Shown: positions 33,204 to 40,741, numbered from the stretch's first letter. The stretch is DNA of 44,067 bases from an uncultured Lachnospiraceae bacterium (GCA_910583895.1 CAJTYJ010000007.1:49052-93118); one strand, 5' to 3'. A program made the numbers and translations. The notes: generated by a model from the sequence alone, not told the origin.

Positions 33204-33845
33204 ATGAAGATTCAGCATGCAATATCGGAAACTCCGTCCATGGCAGCTGTGGGAACCATGCCGTCCGTGACAGACGGTATGGGGAAAGAGCGGGAGCATT
33301 CTGAAATGGCAAAAACAGAACGCCTGAAGGCAGTCTGTGTAGTCCGTGCCAGACAGGAGAGGACCGGATTCCTGTACAGCAGTCGGAGACTGGTGAAAAG
33401 CCCGGAAGACGTGCTTTCCGTCTTTGGAAGACTGTTTGACCGGACAGGTGTGGAACAGATGTATGCGGTATCTCTGACAAAAGCGGGAGAACCGGTGGCG
33501 GTCCAGATGATCGCGCTCGGCGGCGTGGATTCCTGTATGGTCAGTGTGGCAGAGATCCTGAAACTGGTGCTGCTCTCCAACTGCCCGTCATGCCTCCTGC
33601 TTCATAACCATCCGTCCGGAAGCATCAGGCCTTCCGGAGAAGACAGAACGGTTACCGACCGGGTGAAGCGGGCGGCAGGAATCATGGGGATTGAGCTGAT
33701 GGACCATCTCATTGTCGGAGACCCGAAAACCGGATACAGCATCCGATATGAACAGGAAGTCCATCTGCCGGAGACAGATCCGGAAAAAACCGGAGAAGTC
33801 AGGAAGGGTATCCGGGAAATCACCCGTGAGCAGAAAGGAGCGTAA
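33204..33845 (+). CDS. radC: RadC/JAB-domain protein
   Basis: A 213-residue MPN/JAMM-domain protein of the RadC family. The metal-binding motif is HNHPSGSIRPSGED (His134, His136, Asp147), preceded by AEILKLVLLSNCPSCLLL. It lacks the N-terminal HhH region of chromosomal RadC and has a mobile-element-type N-terminus (~1-45). RadC proteins are no longer thought to be central to repair; their biochemical role is unsettled. AAAGGAGAGG precedes the ATG. It lies between DUF932 and YqaJ in one operon, a frequent trio on such elements. Confidence 0.88.
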   Translation: MKIQHAISETPSMAAVGTMPSVTDGMGKEREHSEMAKTERLKAVCVVRARQERTGFLYSSRRLVKSPEDVLSVFGRLFDRTGVEQMYAVSLTKAGEPVAVQMIALGGVDSCMVSVAEILKLVLLSNCPSCLLLHNHPSGSIRPSGEDRTVTDRVKRAAGIMGIELMDHLIVGDPKTGYSIRYEQEVHLPETDPEKTGEVRKGIREITREQKGA

Positions 33846-33849
33846 ACAG

Positions 33850-34782
33850 ATGATTTTAAACAGACTGACGAGCCGGAACGATCAGGAGGAATGGCTCCGG
33901 ATCCGGAAATCCTATCTGACCGGAACGGATGCCGGGGCGGTCTGCGGCATGAACCCTTATAAAAGTGCCATGCAGGTTTATCTGGACAAAATCAGCCCGG
34001 AAATCAAGATCACAGATAACGAAGTCATGCGTCTGGGCAGGGATCTGGAAGATTACGTGGCCGGACGTTTTGCGGAGGCGACCGGGAAAAAAGTCCGGAA
34101 GAGCAATGCCATGTATGTGAGCGGTGAACACCCGTTCATGATGGCAAACGTGGACCGCCTGGTGGTCGGGGAACGTGCGGGACTGGAATGCAAGACCGCC
34201 AGCCCTTATACGGCAGACCGATGGAAGGACGGAAATGTGCCGGAGTGGTATTACCTGCAGTGCCAGCATTACATGAAGGTGCTGGAAATGGACCGCTGGT
34301 ATCTGGCGGTGCTGATCTTCGGGAAAGGATTCCGGTATACCTGTCTGGAACGGGATGAAGAGATGCTGAATGATCTGGTATCCATAGAGAGGGATTTCTG
34401 GGAAAATCATGTGCAGGCGAAGGTACTTCCATCTCCGGACGGTTCGAAAAATGCAGATGAACTGATTCAGAAGTATTTCCGCCGGAAAGAAGGGACGGTG
34501 ACCCGCATGACCGGTATGGATGAGCAGATCTCCAGAAGAAATGAGCTTGTCGGTCTGATTAAAAAGATGCAGGCGGAGCAGAAGATCATTGACCAGGAAC
34601 TGAAGATATATCTTGGAAATGCGGAAGCGCAGATCGGGATCTCGGACCGGTACCGTGTCACATGGACCGAATATGAGACCCGCCGGATCGACACGGAACG
34701 GTTAAAGAAGGAACAGCCGGAGATTTATGAGAATTACAGTAAAGTGCAGAAAAGTTCCCGTCTGAACATTCATGCAGCGTAA
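33850..34782 (+). CDS. YqaJ-type phage/plasmid exonuclease (recombinase partner)
   Basis: A 310-residue lambda-exonuclease-like protein with PD-(D/E)XK residues Asp102 (ANVDRLVV), Glu113 and Lys115 (GLECKTAS), a GxDAGAVCGMNPY motif near 25-37, and a QCQHYMKVL helix. YqaJ enzymes resect double-strand ends to make 3' tails for the annealing protein, here RecT encoded ~450 bp downstream. The start is ATG 33850 with AAAGGAG 9 bases upstream; longer frames begin inside radC. C-terminal ~80 residues form coiled-coil helices. Confidence 0.9.
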   Translation: MILNRLTSRNDQEEWLRIRKSYLTGTDAGAVCGMNPYKSAMQVYLDKISPEIKITDNEVMRLGRDLEDYVAGRFAEATGKKVRKSNAMYVSGEHPFMMANVDRLVVGERAGLECKTASPYTADRWKDGNVPEWYYLQCQHYMKVLEMDRWYLAVLIFGKGFRYTCLERDEEMLNDLVSIERDFWENHVQAKVLPSPDGSKNADELIQKYFRRKEGTVTRMTGMDEQISRRNELVGLIKKMQAEQKIIDQELKIYLGNAEAQIGISDRYRVTWTEYETRRIDTERLKKEQPEIYENYSKVQKSSRLNIHAA

Positions 34783-34808
34783 TCTGCAGAGATGAAAGGA
34801 GGATAAAA

Positions 34809-34856
34809 ATGCCGGAGGAAACAGGATGTCTGATCATATGCTGGATATCATTATAA
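34809..34856 (+). CDS. Possible 15-codon leader peptide
   Basis: AAAGGAGG (~34,796-34,803) is ideally placed for ATG 34809. That frame encodes only MPEETGCLIICWISL before TAA and overlaps the start of the next gene in another frame. Either it is a short leader peptide or the next gene once started here before a frameshift. Confidence 0.3.
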   Translation: MPEETGCLIICWISL

Positions 34857-35101
34857 AGAATTCGGACCGGCGCCTGGATGCCGTTCTCTTTGCAGATGAG
34901 GAATACAGGCAGTCGGACCGGGAAATATCCGGAAGGCTCCGCTGTCTGAACCGGATGAAGCTGACCAGGAGACAGGAACGGGCGGTTGACCGGCTGCTTA
35001 CGGCTTACAATGAACAGAATGCCTGCTGCAGCAGAATCTTTTATGAGCAGGGATTCAGGGACTGCGTTTCGTTGCTGAAGGAGCTGGGAGTATTCGGATG
35101 A
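34826..35101 (+). CDS. DUF6809-like small protein
   Basis: A 91-residue helical protein. The layout (FADEEYRQSDREISGRLRCL, then RQERAVDRLLTAYNEQNACCSRIFYEQGFRDCVSLLKEL) resembles the DUF6809 family common in Lachnospiraceae mobile elements: a helical hairpin ending in a YGFR/YEQGFR motif. GGAGG at ~34,813 is 8 bases before ATG 34826. It lies between yqaJ and recT. Function unknown. Confidence 0.65.
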   Translation: MSDHMLDIIIKNSDRRLDAVLFADEEYRQSDREISGRLRCLNRMKLTRRQERAVDRLLTAYNEQNACCSRIFYEQGFRDCVSLLKELGVFG

Positions 35102-35152
35102 TGCCGGGGCCTGCGGGTACAGAAGTGAGATAAACATACAGGAAGAAAAAAG

Positions 35153-35208
35153 GAAAGACAGGAAAATGAGTGCGGCAAAAGCAGAGCGGACACATTTTCC
35201 TGTCTTTC
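35153..35208 (+). promoter_or_regulatory. 16-bp perfect hairpin in the recT leader
   Basis: GAAAGACAGGAAAATG (35153-35168) pairs perfectly with CATTTTCCTGTCTTTC (35193-35208) around a 24-base loop. No U-run follows. It lies 10-20 bases before the recT ribosome site (GGAAAGGAGG) and could attenuate, stabilise or mark a processing site between the upstream genes and recT. Confidence 0.6.
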
Positions 35209-35233
35209 TGCAACTGGAAAGGAGGAAAGAGAA

Positions 35234-36067
35234 ATGGACGTAAAACAGGAACTTGCCAGACAGGCGGGGAGAAACGGGACTGCAGGAAAAACCAGAACCG
35301 CAGATAAAAAGGAAGTAACTCTGACAAAGAACATGAGCATTGCGGACCTGATCCGTGCCATGGAGCCGGAGATCCGAAAGGCGCTGCCTTCGGTGGTGAC
35401 GCCGGAGCGGTTTACCCGGATGGCGCTTTCCGCGCTGAACAACAACCCGAAACTGCAGGAATGCACGCAGATGAGTTTTCTGGCGGCGCTGATGAATGCG
35501 GCGCAGCTTGGGCTGGAACCCAATACCTCTCTGGGGCAGGCATATCTGATTCCGTATAAAAACAAAGGGGTGCTGGAATGCCAGTTTCAGATCGGCTATA
35601 AGGGAATGATCGATCTTGTCTACCGCAATGAGATGGTACAGACCGTTCAGGCGCACTGCGTATATAAGAATGATGATTTTAAATATGAACTGGGGCTGGA
35701 TCCGAAGCTTCAGCATGTCCCCGCCTTTCAGGACCGCGGGGAGCTGGTTGCGGTCTACGCCATGTTCCGGCTGCAGAACGGAGGGTTCGGATTTGAAGTC
35801 ATGAGCAGAGGAGATGTGGACGCTTATGCAGCCCGTTATTCGCAGGGGATTGACAGTTCTTACAGTCCGTGGAAAAGCAGCTACGAAGAGATGGCAAAGA
35901 AGACGGTCATAAAACGGGTGCTGAAATATGCGCCGGTGAAAACGGATTTTGTACGCGCCATGAGTGTGGACCATGCGATTCAGAATGAGATCGGCATGGA
36001 CATGAGCGAAATACAGAACCGGCAGGAATTTATTGAAGGTGATTATCAGGAAACGGAAGCACAGTAA
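35234..36067 (+). CDS. recT: RecT-family single-strand annealing protein
   Basis: A 277-residue RecT/Bet-type protein. Family landmarks are FTRMALSALNNNPKLQECTQMSFLAALMNAAQLGLEPN (~58-95), GQAYLIPYKNKGVLECQFQIGYKGMIDLVYR (~97-128) and SPWKSSYEEMAKKTVIKRVLKYAP (~215-240). It anneals single strands made by YqaJ and supports RecA-independent recombination and replication of the element. The N-terminal ~35 residues are a flexible basic leader. Canonical GGAAAGGAGG upstream. The following gene is 12 bp away. Confidence 0.93.
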   Translation: MDVKQELARQAGRNGTAGKTRTADKKEVTLTKNMSIADLIRAMEPEIRKALPSVVTPERFTRMALSALNNNPKLQECTQMSFLAALMNAAQLGLEPNTSLGQAYLIPYKNKGVLECQFQIGYKGMIDLVYRNEMVQTVQAHCVYKNDDFKYELGLDPKLQHVPAFQDRGELVAVYAMFRLQNGGFGFEVMSRGDVDAYAARYSQGIDSSYSPWKSSYEEMAKKTVIKRVLKYAPVKTDFVRAMSVDHAIQNEIGMDMSEIQNRQEFIEGDYQETEAQ

Positions 36068-36079
36068 GGAGGACAGAAG

Positions 36080-36994
36080 ATGGCGGAAGAAAAAAGGAAT
36101 ATGGGAAGTTCGGGCTTTGAAGGGAAGGAAGAGCAGAAAATCATCCGGCTGGTGAAGGAAAGGATCCCCGGTATCTCCGTCGGGGCGGTAAAAATGAAGA
36201 AAAACAACGGATACGAAAAGGAAGGATTTGAGTTCCGTGTAAAAGACAGTTTTACGGGTATCATCATCTACAGGGAAGATGTGGAAGCTGCCTGCGGGAA
36301 AAAATGCACGGCGGAAGAAGCGGCTGATTATATCTGCAGTGCGGCAGAAAAGGAACTGCGGACAGTGTTCGATATCGGGGATATCCGTGACTGGAAAAAA
36401 GCCAGACACCTGATATACAGAAAAGTTGTGAATTACGAAAGGAACCGGCACCGTCTGCCGTCCCTTGTGCACCGGAGATATCTGGATCTTGCCGAAGTGT
36501 ATTACCTGAGGGTCCGGATTCCGGGAAAAGGATGCGGAACGGCGGAGGTATCGGTGCAGCTTCTGGAAGAATGGGGAGTTCCGGAGAAGGAACTGTCCGG
36601 ATGGGCGGATGCCAATATGGATGCGGACGGATACCGGATACAGCCCGTACAGGAAGTCCTGCAGGAATTCCTTTCATCCAAAGAACCGGGCATTCCGGAT
36701 CCCGGGATGTATGTGATTGCGAACGGCAGGAAGGAACTGGGCGCCGGGATCATGACCAGACCGGAATGCATGAAGGATTTCATGCGGCAGATCGGAACGG
36801 ACTGCTATATACTTCCCGGCAGCACGCATGAGCTGCTGGCATATCCCTGCGGAAAAGACATGGGAGCGGAAGACCTGCAGCAGATGGTGGCGGAGGTCAA
36901 TCAGACGGCAGTATCGCCGGAAGAGTTTCTGTCCGACCATGTGTATTTCTGCCATATGGATACCGGAGAGGTGGAGCTCTGCAGTCATGTGTAA
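36080..36994 (+). CDS. DUF5688-family protein
   Basis: A 304-residue soluble protein resembling the DUF5688 family of Lachnospiraceae mobile elements: an N-terminal VKMKKNNGYEKEGFEFRV strand region, the central EVYYLRVRIPGKGCGTAEVSVQLLEEWGV, and a C-terminal part with TDCYILPGSTHELLAYPCGKDMGAEDL and LSDHVYFCHMDTGEVEL. Function unknown; the last region recalls enzymes or sensors handling gene-expression responses. AGGAGG precedes the ATG. It is the last gene before a strong terminator at 37050, closing the operon begun at parA. Confidence 0.8.
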   Translation: MAEEKRNMGSSGFEGKEEQKIIRLVKERIPGISVGAVKMKKNNGYEKEGFEFRVKDSFTGIIIYREDVEAACGKKCTAEEAADYICSAAEKELRTVFDIGDIRDWKKARHLIYRKVVNYERNRHRLPSLVHRRYLDLAEVYYLRVRIPGKGCGTAEVSVQLLEEWGVPEKELSGWADANMDADGYRIQPVQEVLQEFLSSKEPGIPDPGMYVIANGRKELGAGIMTRPECMKDFMRQIGTDCYILPGSTHELLAYPCGKDMGAEDLQQMVAEVNQTAVSPEEFLSDHVYFCHMDTGEVELCSHV

Positions 36995-37049
36995 TGCGCC
37001 TGTTTTCGTGACGGCAGACAGAAAATATACATCAGACAGAAGCGGAAGG

Positions 37050-37077
37050 GAGACCGGCAGACCGTCGGTCTCTTTTT
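37050..37077 (+). terminator. Intrinsic terminator closing the parA-DUF5688 operon
   Basis: GAGACCG (37050-37056) and CGGTCTC (37066-37072) with a 9-base loop, followed directly by TTTTT. Confidence 0.8.
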
Positions 37078-37161
37078 CAGCAGTCCGAAGGTGTACCGGA
37101 GCAGATGAAATTTATCTGCAGAGGAATCAGGCACATCCGTAAAATACGTGGAGGAGAGAAA

Positions 37162-37803
37162 ATGAATACAAAAGCAGAGATACAGAAGCTGGCCCTTCAG
37201 AACATGCGGCTGGCATATAAGATCGCATGGAAATACCGTGGGCGTGGAATTGAGCAGGAAGAACTGCAGTCGGCCGCATTATACGGGCTGGTAAAGGCGG
37301 CTTCCGGATATGACAGCTCCAGAAAGGTGCCGTTTCCGGCATTTGCCTGTGCAGTGATGCGGAATACCGTCCGGATGGAATTTCGCAGGGTGAAAAAAGA
37401 CCGGAGATGCGTCTCCATGGAGGAGAAAATTGTCAGATCAGAAGAAGGCGGAAACAGCTGTGTATGGGCAGACCGGATTGCCTGCAGGGAAACCGGCTTC
37501 GATCAGGTGGAGGAAAAGGATTTTCTCCCGTCGCTGCTTTTGGCACCAGAGCTGACGGGAAAAGAGCAGAAACTGGTCTGGCTGGTAGTGTGCAACGGAA
37601 TGACGCAGAAGGAAGCCGGGGAGCGGACCGGTCTGTCGCAGCCCCGTGTGAGCAGGCATATCCGGTCGGGAATGGAGAAAATAAGGAAGAAATATATGGA
37701 GACCATGTATCCTGCCAGGACAGCGCAGGGTATGATTCAGAAAAAACAGACAGAAGGAAGAGATTATGCCCAGATATGGAATCAGTGTGAGGGAAATCCT
37801 TAA
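37162..37803 (+). CDS. Sigma-70-family RNA polymerase sigma factor
   Basis: A 213-residue sigma factor. Region 2 is at ~15-75 (NMRLAYKIAWKYRGRGIEQEELQSAALYGLVKAASGYDSS...FPAFACAVMRNTVRMEFRR). Region 4 is at ~140-185 (LTGKEQKLVWLVVCNGMTQKEAGERTGLSQPRVSRHIRSGMEKI). No region 3. GGAGGAGA precedes ATG 37162; an upstream in-frame ATG at 37105 lacks a site. Phage/ICE-type sigma factors of this size often switch on late or transfer genes; the target promoters here are unknown. Its end overlaps the next gene by 38 bp. Confidence 0.9.
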   Translation: MNTKAEIQKLALQNMRLAYKIAWKYRGRGIEQEELQSAALYGLVKAASGYDSSRKVPFPAFACAVMRNTVRMEFRRVKKDRRCVSMEEKIVRSEEGGNSCVWADRIACRETGFDQVEEKDFLPSLLLAPELTGKEQKLVWLVVCNGMTQKEAGERTGLSQPRVSRHIRSGMEKIRKKYMETMYPARTAQGMIQKKQTEGRDYAQIWNQCEGNP

Positions 37804-38011
37804 GAGAACGGTTATTGTGGAAGCGGAAAATGTTGAAAAGGCTGTACAGAAAGTGGAAGAAGCAGTGGAACGTGATGAAGTCCTTCTGGATGTGGACGAT
37901 TATGATGACCGTGAGATTGTGCCGTCGGAGTATTGGGAAGGGGGCAGGATTCCTGACGGGGAAGACGTCAGCTGCTATTGGCAGCTGGACTGTATTGACA
38001 GCAGCATATAG
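37766..38011 (+). CDS. DpnD/PcfM-like small protein
   Basis: An 81-residue acidic protein. It begins with a strand PRYGISVREILKRTVIVEAENVEKAVQKVEEAVE, the DpnD/PcfM-family beta-alpha unit, followed by an acidic VDDYDDREIVPSEYW tail. Family members accompany conjugative plasmids (PcfM of pCF10) and the DpnII locus; activity unknown. It starts inside the sigma-factor gene (38-bp overlap) with GGAAGAG upstream, so the two are co-translated. Confidence 0.8.
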   Translation: MPRYGISVREILKRTVIVEAENVEKAVQKVEEAVERDEVLLDVDDYDDREIVPSEYWEGGRIPDGEDVSCYWQLDCIDSSI

Positions 38012-38180
38012 CCTGAAAAGGCGTATGAAGCAGCAGTCCGGAATAAACGGTTCAGAGAGCGGAGTCTGTACACAGGTGTATTTCTGCCGGAGTGAAAGAA
38101 CAGGAACCGGATGTGCTGAAGTATAATTTAAATCGATGCCACTTTTCCGGATGGATATACGGGAAAGAACCGGAAGCAGT

Positions 38181-38212
38181 GTGGTTACCGGCCATTCGTG
38201 ACCGGCAACCAC
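38181..38212. terminator. Stem-loop after the sigma/DpnD genes
   Basis: GTGGTT-a-CCGG (38181-38191) pairs with CCGG-c-AACCAC (38202-38212). No U-run. The 290-bp stretch 38012-38302 otherwise shows no gene. Confidence 0.4.
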
Positions 38213-38302
38213 CTGTGGAAAACCATGTAGGGGTACAGAATACCGTTGCTTTTTCCATATAGAGCCAATATAATAAAAGCAGGAAAAACGGAGGATATAC
38301 AC

Positions 38303-38559
38303 TTGAAGGGAATAAAAAATCAGATGGAATTCTGTCCATCCTGGGAAGAACTGAATATATGCAGTGATTTTCTGTTTGGGAAGATCATGCAGGATGTAGA
38401 ACTGTGCAGAGAACTGCTTCAGAGGATTCTGCCGGATCTGGAGATCGACCATACCGAATATCCGGAGCTGCAAAAGGTTATCCAACTGAAAAAATCTTGT
38501 CGGTGGTGCCGAATTATTCTCAGGATGAGGTGGAAGCACTGCAAAAAGAGTTGCTGTAA
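38303..38559 (+). pseudogene. Broken Rpn/PDDEXK-family gene (N- and C-terminal pieces)
   Basis: A TTG start at 38303 (GGAGG 8 bases upstream) encodes MKGIKNQMEFCPSWEELNIC and then a typical Rpn N-terminus (SDFLFGKIMQDVELCRELLQRILPDLEI, YPELQ). The reading frame then loses sense and becomes Cys/Arg/Lys-rich, while the next frame reads KILSVVPNYSQDEVEALQKELL and ends at TAA 38559, a plausible C-terminal end. The catalytic middle, with the Asp and ExQ motifs, is missing. This is an internal deletion with frameshift. The uninterrupted 149-codon frame through it is not a real gene. Confidence 0.65.
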
Positions 38560-38698
38560 AAGGGGAATATTTTTGGCAGAGTATCAGGAGAGTTGCGAAA
38601 AGCTTTTCAAAGGGTTGAGAGGAGTTTCTCGTCCCTTTGAGAATTTGTGGCTAGTTGTTGGATTAATAAAAGAGTGTATCCAGTATAATAATTAAAGA

Positions 38699-39685
38699 AT
38701 GGAAATAATACAAATGGAAAATATAAATTCAAGTAATAAAATATATAAATTCAAAGAAGAAATGAAGTGTAAATTGCTCAATGAAATTATAAGGATAAGC
38801 GAGGAATTTCAAAAACAATATTCTGCATTATCGCAGACGGATTTTTGCAATATAATTGGTATTGATGAGTCATCTTACAGAAACCTGAAGCGCAAAAATG
38901 TGAAGGTGGGACTTAAAGCAAAAAATATGAGTTTTTGTTTTCTAATATATATGTTGGATGAAAAGGAACATCAGGTGGAAGATTTTTGTTATTATTTTGA
39001 AGAAGAGTATCATGATGAGATTAAAAAAATATGGATGACACAAGATTTAGAAAGTCGAAAAAAGATTATTCTGAAAAAAATCGAAGAACAAGATAAACAT
39101 AATGAAGAAGTAAAAGAAAAGGATGAGGAAGGACAGAAGTCGGAAACTTCTATCCCGCCCATTGTTAACAATATAACGACATTCTTAAAGAGACATGTTG
39201 TTTGTGATGTGGAAATTCGACCGTCTGTTTTTAAACATGAGAAATACGTTAAATACGAAGGTGTATATGATCAGAACGATAAGTTGGATCTCGAGATATT
39301 TATTCCTAAGATTGAGTGTATAATGGTCATAACACATCAGCAGCCTGATGAGGAAATTAGAATAATGAAAGAAAACGATGACGTGGATCTGTTTATTCTT
39401 ATACATAATAAAAAATGTCGAGTATCAGAATATCAGTTTTTTGATGGGGGTGAGAAAAGTCAGGAAATCGAGGATAAACTCATCCTTGAATGTGTTGATG
39501 GAGAATCAGAGCAATTGTATATATTGAATGATTCCGAGAGATTTTGCCTTGATAATTTTTTTAATTCCGAAATTAAAATTAATAAGTCGGAGAATATAGC
39601 GGATTATGAATCGGAATACTCGGAATTAGAAGAAATATTCAGGGGCTTAGAATACTATGGTATATCGATTTCGGATATTAAATAA
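38699..39685 (+). CDS. Unknown 328-aa AT-rich protein with HTH-like N-terminus
   Basis: The first ~110 residues are helical. They include SALSQTDFCNIIGIDESSYRNLKRKNVKVG, which looks like a DNA-binding HTH, then FCFLIYMLDEKEHQVEDFCYYFEEEYHDEI. Residues ~112-150 are a charged coiled-coil linker (ILKKIEEQDKHNEEVKEKDEEGQ). The rest is an acidic alpha/beta domain (LDLEIFIPKIECIMVITHQQPDEEIRIMKENDDVDLFILIHNKK). No known catalytic motif. AT content is well above its neighbours, a mark of separate origin. The start ATG has only a weak ribosome site (aaagaatgg). It lies between an Rpn remnant and an IS200 element and ends in a very strong terminator. Confidence 0.7.
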   Translation: MEIIQMENINSSNKIYKFKEEMKCKLLNEIIRISEEFQKQYSALSQTDFCNIIGIDESSYRNLKRKNVKVGLKAKNMSFCFLIYMLDEKEHQVEDFCYYFEEEYHDEIKKIWMTQDLESRKKIILKKIEEQDKHNEEVKEKDEEGQKSETSIPPIVNNITTFLKRHVVCDVEIRPSVFKHEKYVKYEGVYDQNDKLDLEIFIPKIECIMVITHQQPDEEIRIMKENDDVDLFILIHNKKCRVSEYQFFDGGEKSQEIEDKLILECVDGESEQLYILNDSERFCLDNFFNSEIKINKSENIADYESEYSELEEIFRGLEYYGISISDIK

Positions 39686-39757
39686 ATTGCAAGGACAGGT
39701 CCGATACTTCCAGACAATATTCTGAATAATTAGAAATATGATAATAGATTGGTTTTT

Positions 39758-39801
39758 AAAAGCATTACGCGTAGTGAAAAAGCATTACGCGTAGTGCTTT
39801 T
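39758..39801 (+). terminator. Strong terminator made of two 16-bp near-palindromic repeats
   Basis: AAAAGCATTACGCGTAGTG (39758-39776) pairs with CATTACGCGTAGTGCTTTT (39783-39801), 19 positions with two G-U pairs, loop aaaaag, then TTTTAACTTTT. The two arms are also tandem direct copies of AGCATTACGCGTAGTG. Confidence 0.85.
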
Positions 39802-39993
39802 AACTTTTCTGTATTCGGACCGGGATGATATAATCAATGAGATAACAAAAGTATATGTGACTGTTGTTGGCACTTTGATAATTTAATTTCCAAGCCTTAG
39901 GTTAAATCCACCGCCTTTCAGGCGGTAGAGCTTTAGCGTCACTTTCTTTTTGCAGCATCAGTGATATAATGGTTGGAGAGGAAGGTGAAGGAA

Positions 39994-40428
39994 ATGGCAA
40001 AGTATAGAAACGGAAGTCATACAGTTTATGATATAAAATACCATTTTGTATGGATAACGAAGTACCGATATAAAATACTGAAAGGGAATGTAGCCTTCAG
40101 GCTGCGGGAATTACTGGTGCAGGGATGTGAGGCTTATGGAATAAAAATATTAAAAGGCGGAATACAGCAGGATCATGTGCACATGTTGCTGTCATGTCCG
40201 ACGAATATGGCACCGAGCGAAATCATGCAGAAATTGAAGGGAAGATCGTCAAAGCTGCTGCAGGAAGAATTTCCGGAACTGAAGAAGAGATACTGGGGTC
40301 AGCATATATGGGGAAGGGGATATTTCTGCGGAACGGTAGGGGCAGTAGATCAGAAAACCATTGAAGAATATATAGAAACGCAGGGGAATGAAGAAGGAAA
40401 TGAAAACTTCAAAATAGAGGGAGAGTAG
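39994..40428 (+). CDS. tnpA: IS200-type Y1 transposase
   Basis: A 144-residue HUH single-strand transposase. The HUH pair is His61-Val-His63 in QQDHVHMLL, the catalytic tyrosine is Tyr126 in IEEYIETQ, and the N-terminal YDIKYHFVWITKYRY is diagnostic of the family. It excises and inserts the element as single-stranded DNA by recognising the end hairpins. ATG 39994 follows GAAGGTGAAGGAA; an upstream in-frame start at 39973 is less likely. A TATAAT at 39965-39970 may be its -10. Full family length and intact. Confidence 0.95.
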   Translation: MAKYRNGSHTVYDIKYHFVWITKYRYKILKGNVAFRLRELLVQGCEAYGIKILKGGIQQDHVHMLLSCPTNMAPSEIMQKLKGRSSKLLQEEFPELKKRYWGQHIWGRGYFCGTVGAVDQKTIEEYIETQGNEEGNENFKIEGE

Positions 40429-40590
40429 CTACTTTCAGTAGGGCTTCAGTAGACTTTAAGTCTAAGGAAAAGGGGCTTTAGCCCCCGGAGTGAGTTTAGT
40501 CACAGAGGAGGGGCTTCAGCCCCCACTGCGACTTCCAGTCGCTAAACGGCGGTCTTTAGACCGCGATAACCCACCGGCTTTAGCCGGTGG
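40429..40590 (+). repeat. Array of eight short hairpins 3' of tnpA
   Basis: Directly after the tnpA stop come: CTACT-ttc-AGTAG (40429-40441), AGACT-tta-AGTCT (40451-40463), GGGGC-ttta-GCCCC (40472-40485), GTGA-gtttag-TCAC (40490-40503), GGGGC-ttca-GCCCC (40510-40523), GCGACT-tcc-AGTCGC (40528-40542), GCGGTC-ttta-GACCGC (40549-40564) and CCACCGGC-ttta-GCCGGTGG (40571-40590). Stems differ in sequence while loops are TTTA/TTCA-like, so this is a structural, not a sequence, repeat. The last is the probable IS end hairpin. Confidence 0.85.
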
Positions 40591-40642
40591 TCGTTAAGTA
40601 GTTTGTTTTTTGGTATCTGTATTTCAGAAATTTGAAACAGAC

Positions 40643-40741
40643 ATGTTGGATGATCAGGGTGACAGCCAGTCTCATATACAATACGATTTTAATAAGCAGG
40701 AGGAAAACGAATATGAAGGAATTCCAGAAGATTCTGGGTAA
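40643..40741 (+). CDS. Short frame overlapping the DUF927-like start; possible 3' end of an interrupted gene
   Basis: A 32-codon acidic frame (starts MLDDQGDSQSHIQYDFNKQE) ends at TAA 40741 inside the next gene. The frame is open further upstream towards the IS200 end and has no ribosome site, so it may be the tail of a gene cut by the insertion sequence. Translational coupling with the next start at 40713 fits this reading. Confidence 0.3.
   Translation: MLDDQGDSQSHIQYDFNKQEENEYEGIPEDSG

Larger units (their letters stand above)
39900..40600 (+). mobile_element. IS200/IS605-family insertion sequence (IS200-type, tnpA only)
   Basis: The transposase at 39994 is flanked on the left by the hairpin ACCGCC-tttca-GGCGGT (39910-39926) and on the right by CCACCGGC-ttta-GCCGGTGG (40571-40590), the subterminal hairpins expected at IS200/IS605 ends. 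No TnpB gene is present. Exact ends are not fixed, as this family makes no inverted repeats or target duplication. The right end abuts a short coding-like frame (40643) that may belong to a gene it interrupted. Confidence 0.8.

Noticed and set aside
34658..36472. 604-codon frame antisense to the DUF6809, recT and DUF5688 genes
   Set aside because: It runs across three well-supported plus-strand genes with ribosome sites; a shadow.
38246..38695. Uninterrupted 149-codon frame as an intact gene
   Set aside because: Only its first ~50 residues resemble a family (Rpn); the rest is out-of-frame Cys/Lys-rich sequence, so it is a pseudogene.
40429..40590. CRISPR array
   Set aside because: The units do not share a repeat sequence or constant spacer length, and there are no cas genes; the similarity is in hairpin shape only.
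39994..40600. TnpB/omega-RNA locus
   Set aside because: No tnpB frame accompanies tnpA, so the hairpins cannot be assigned to an omega-RNA.
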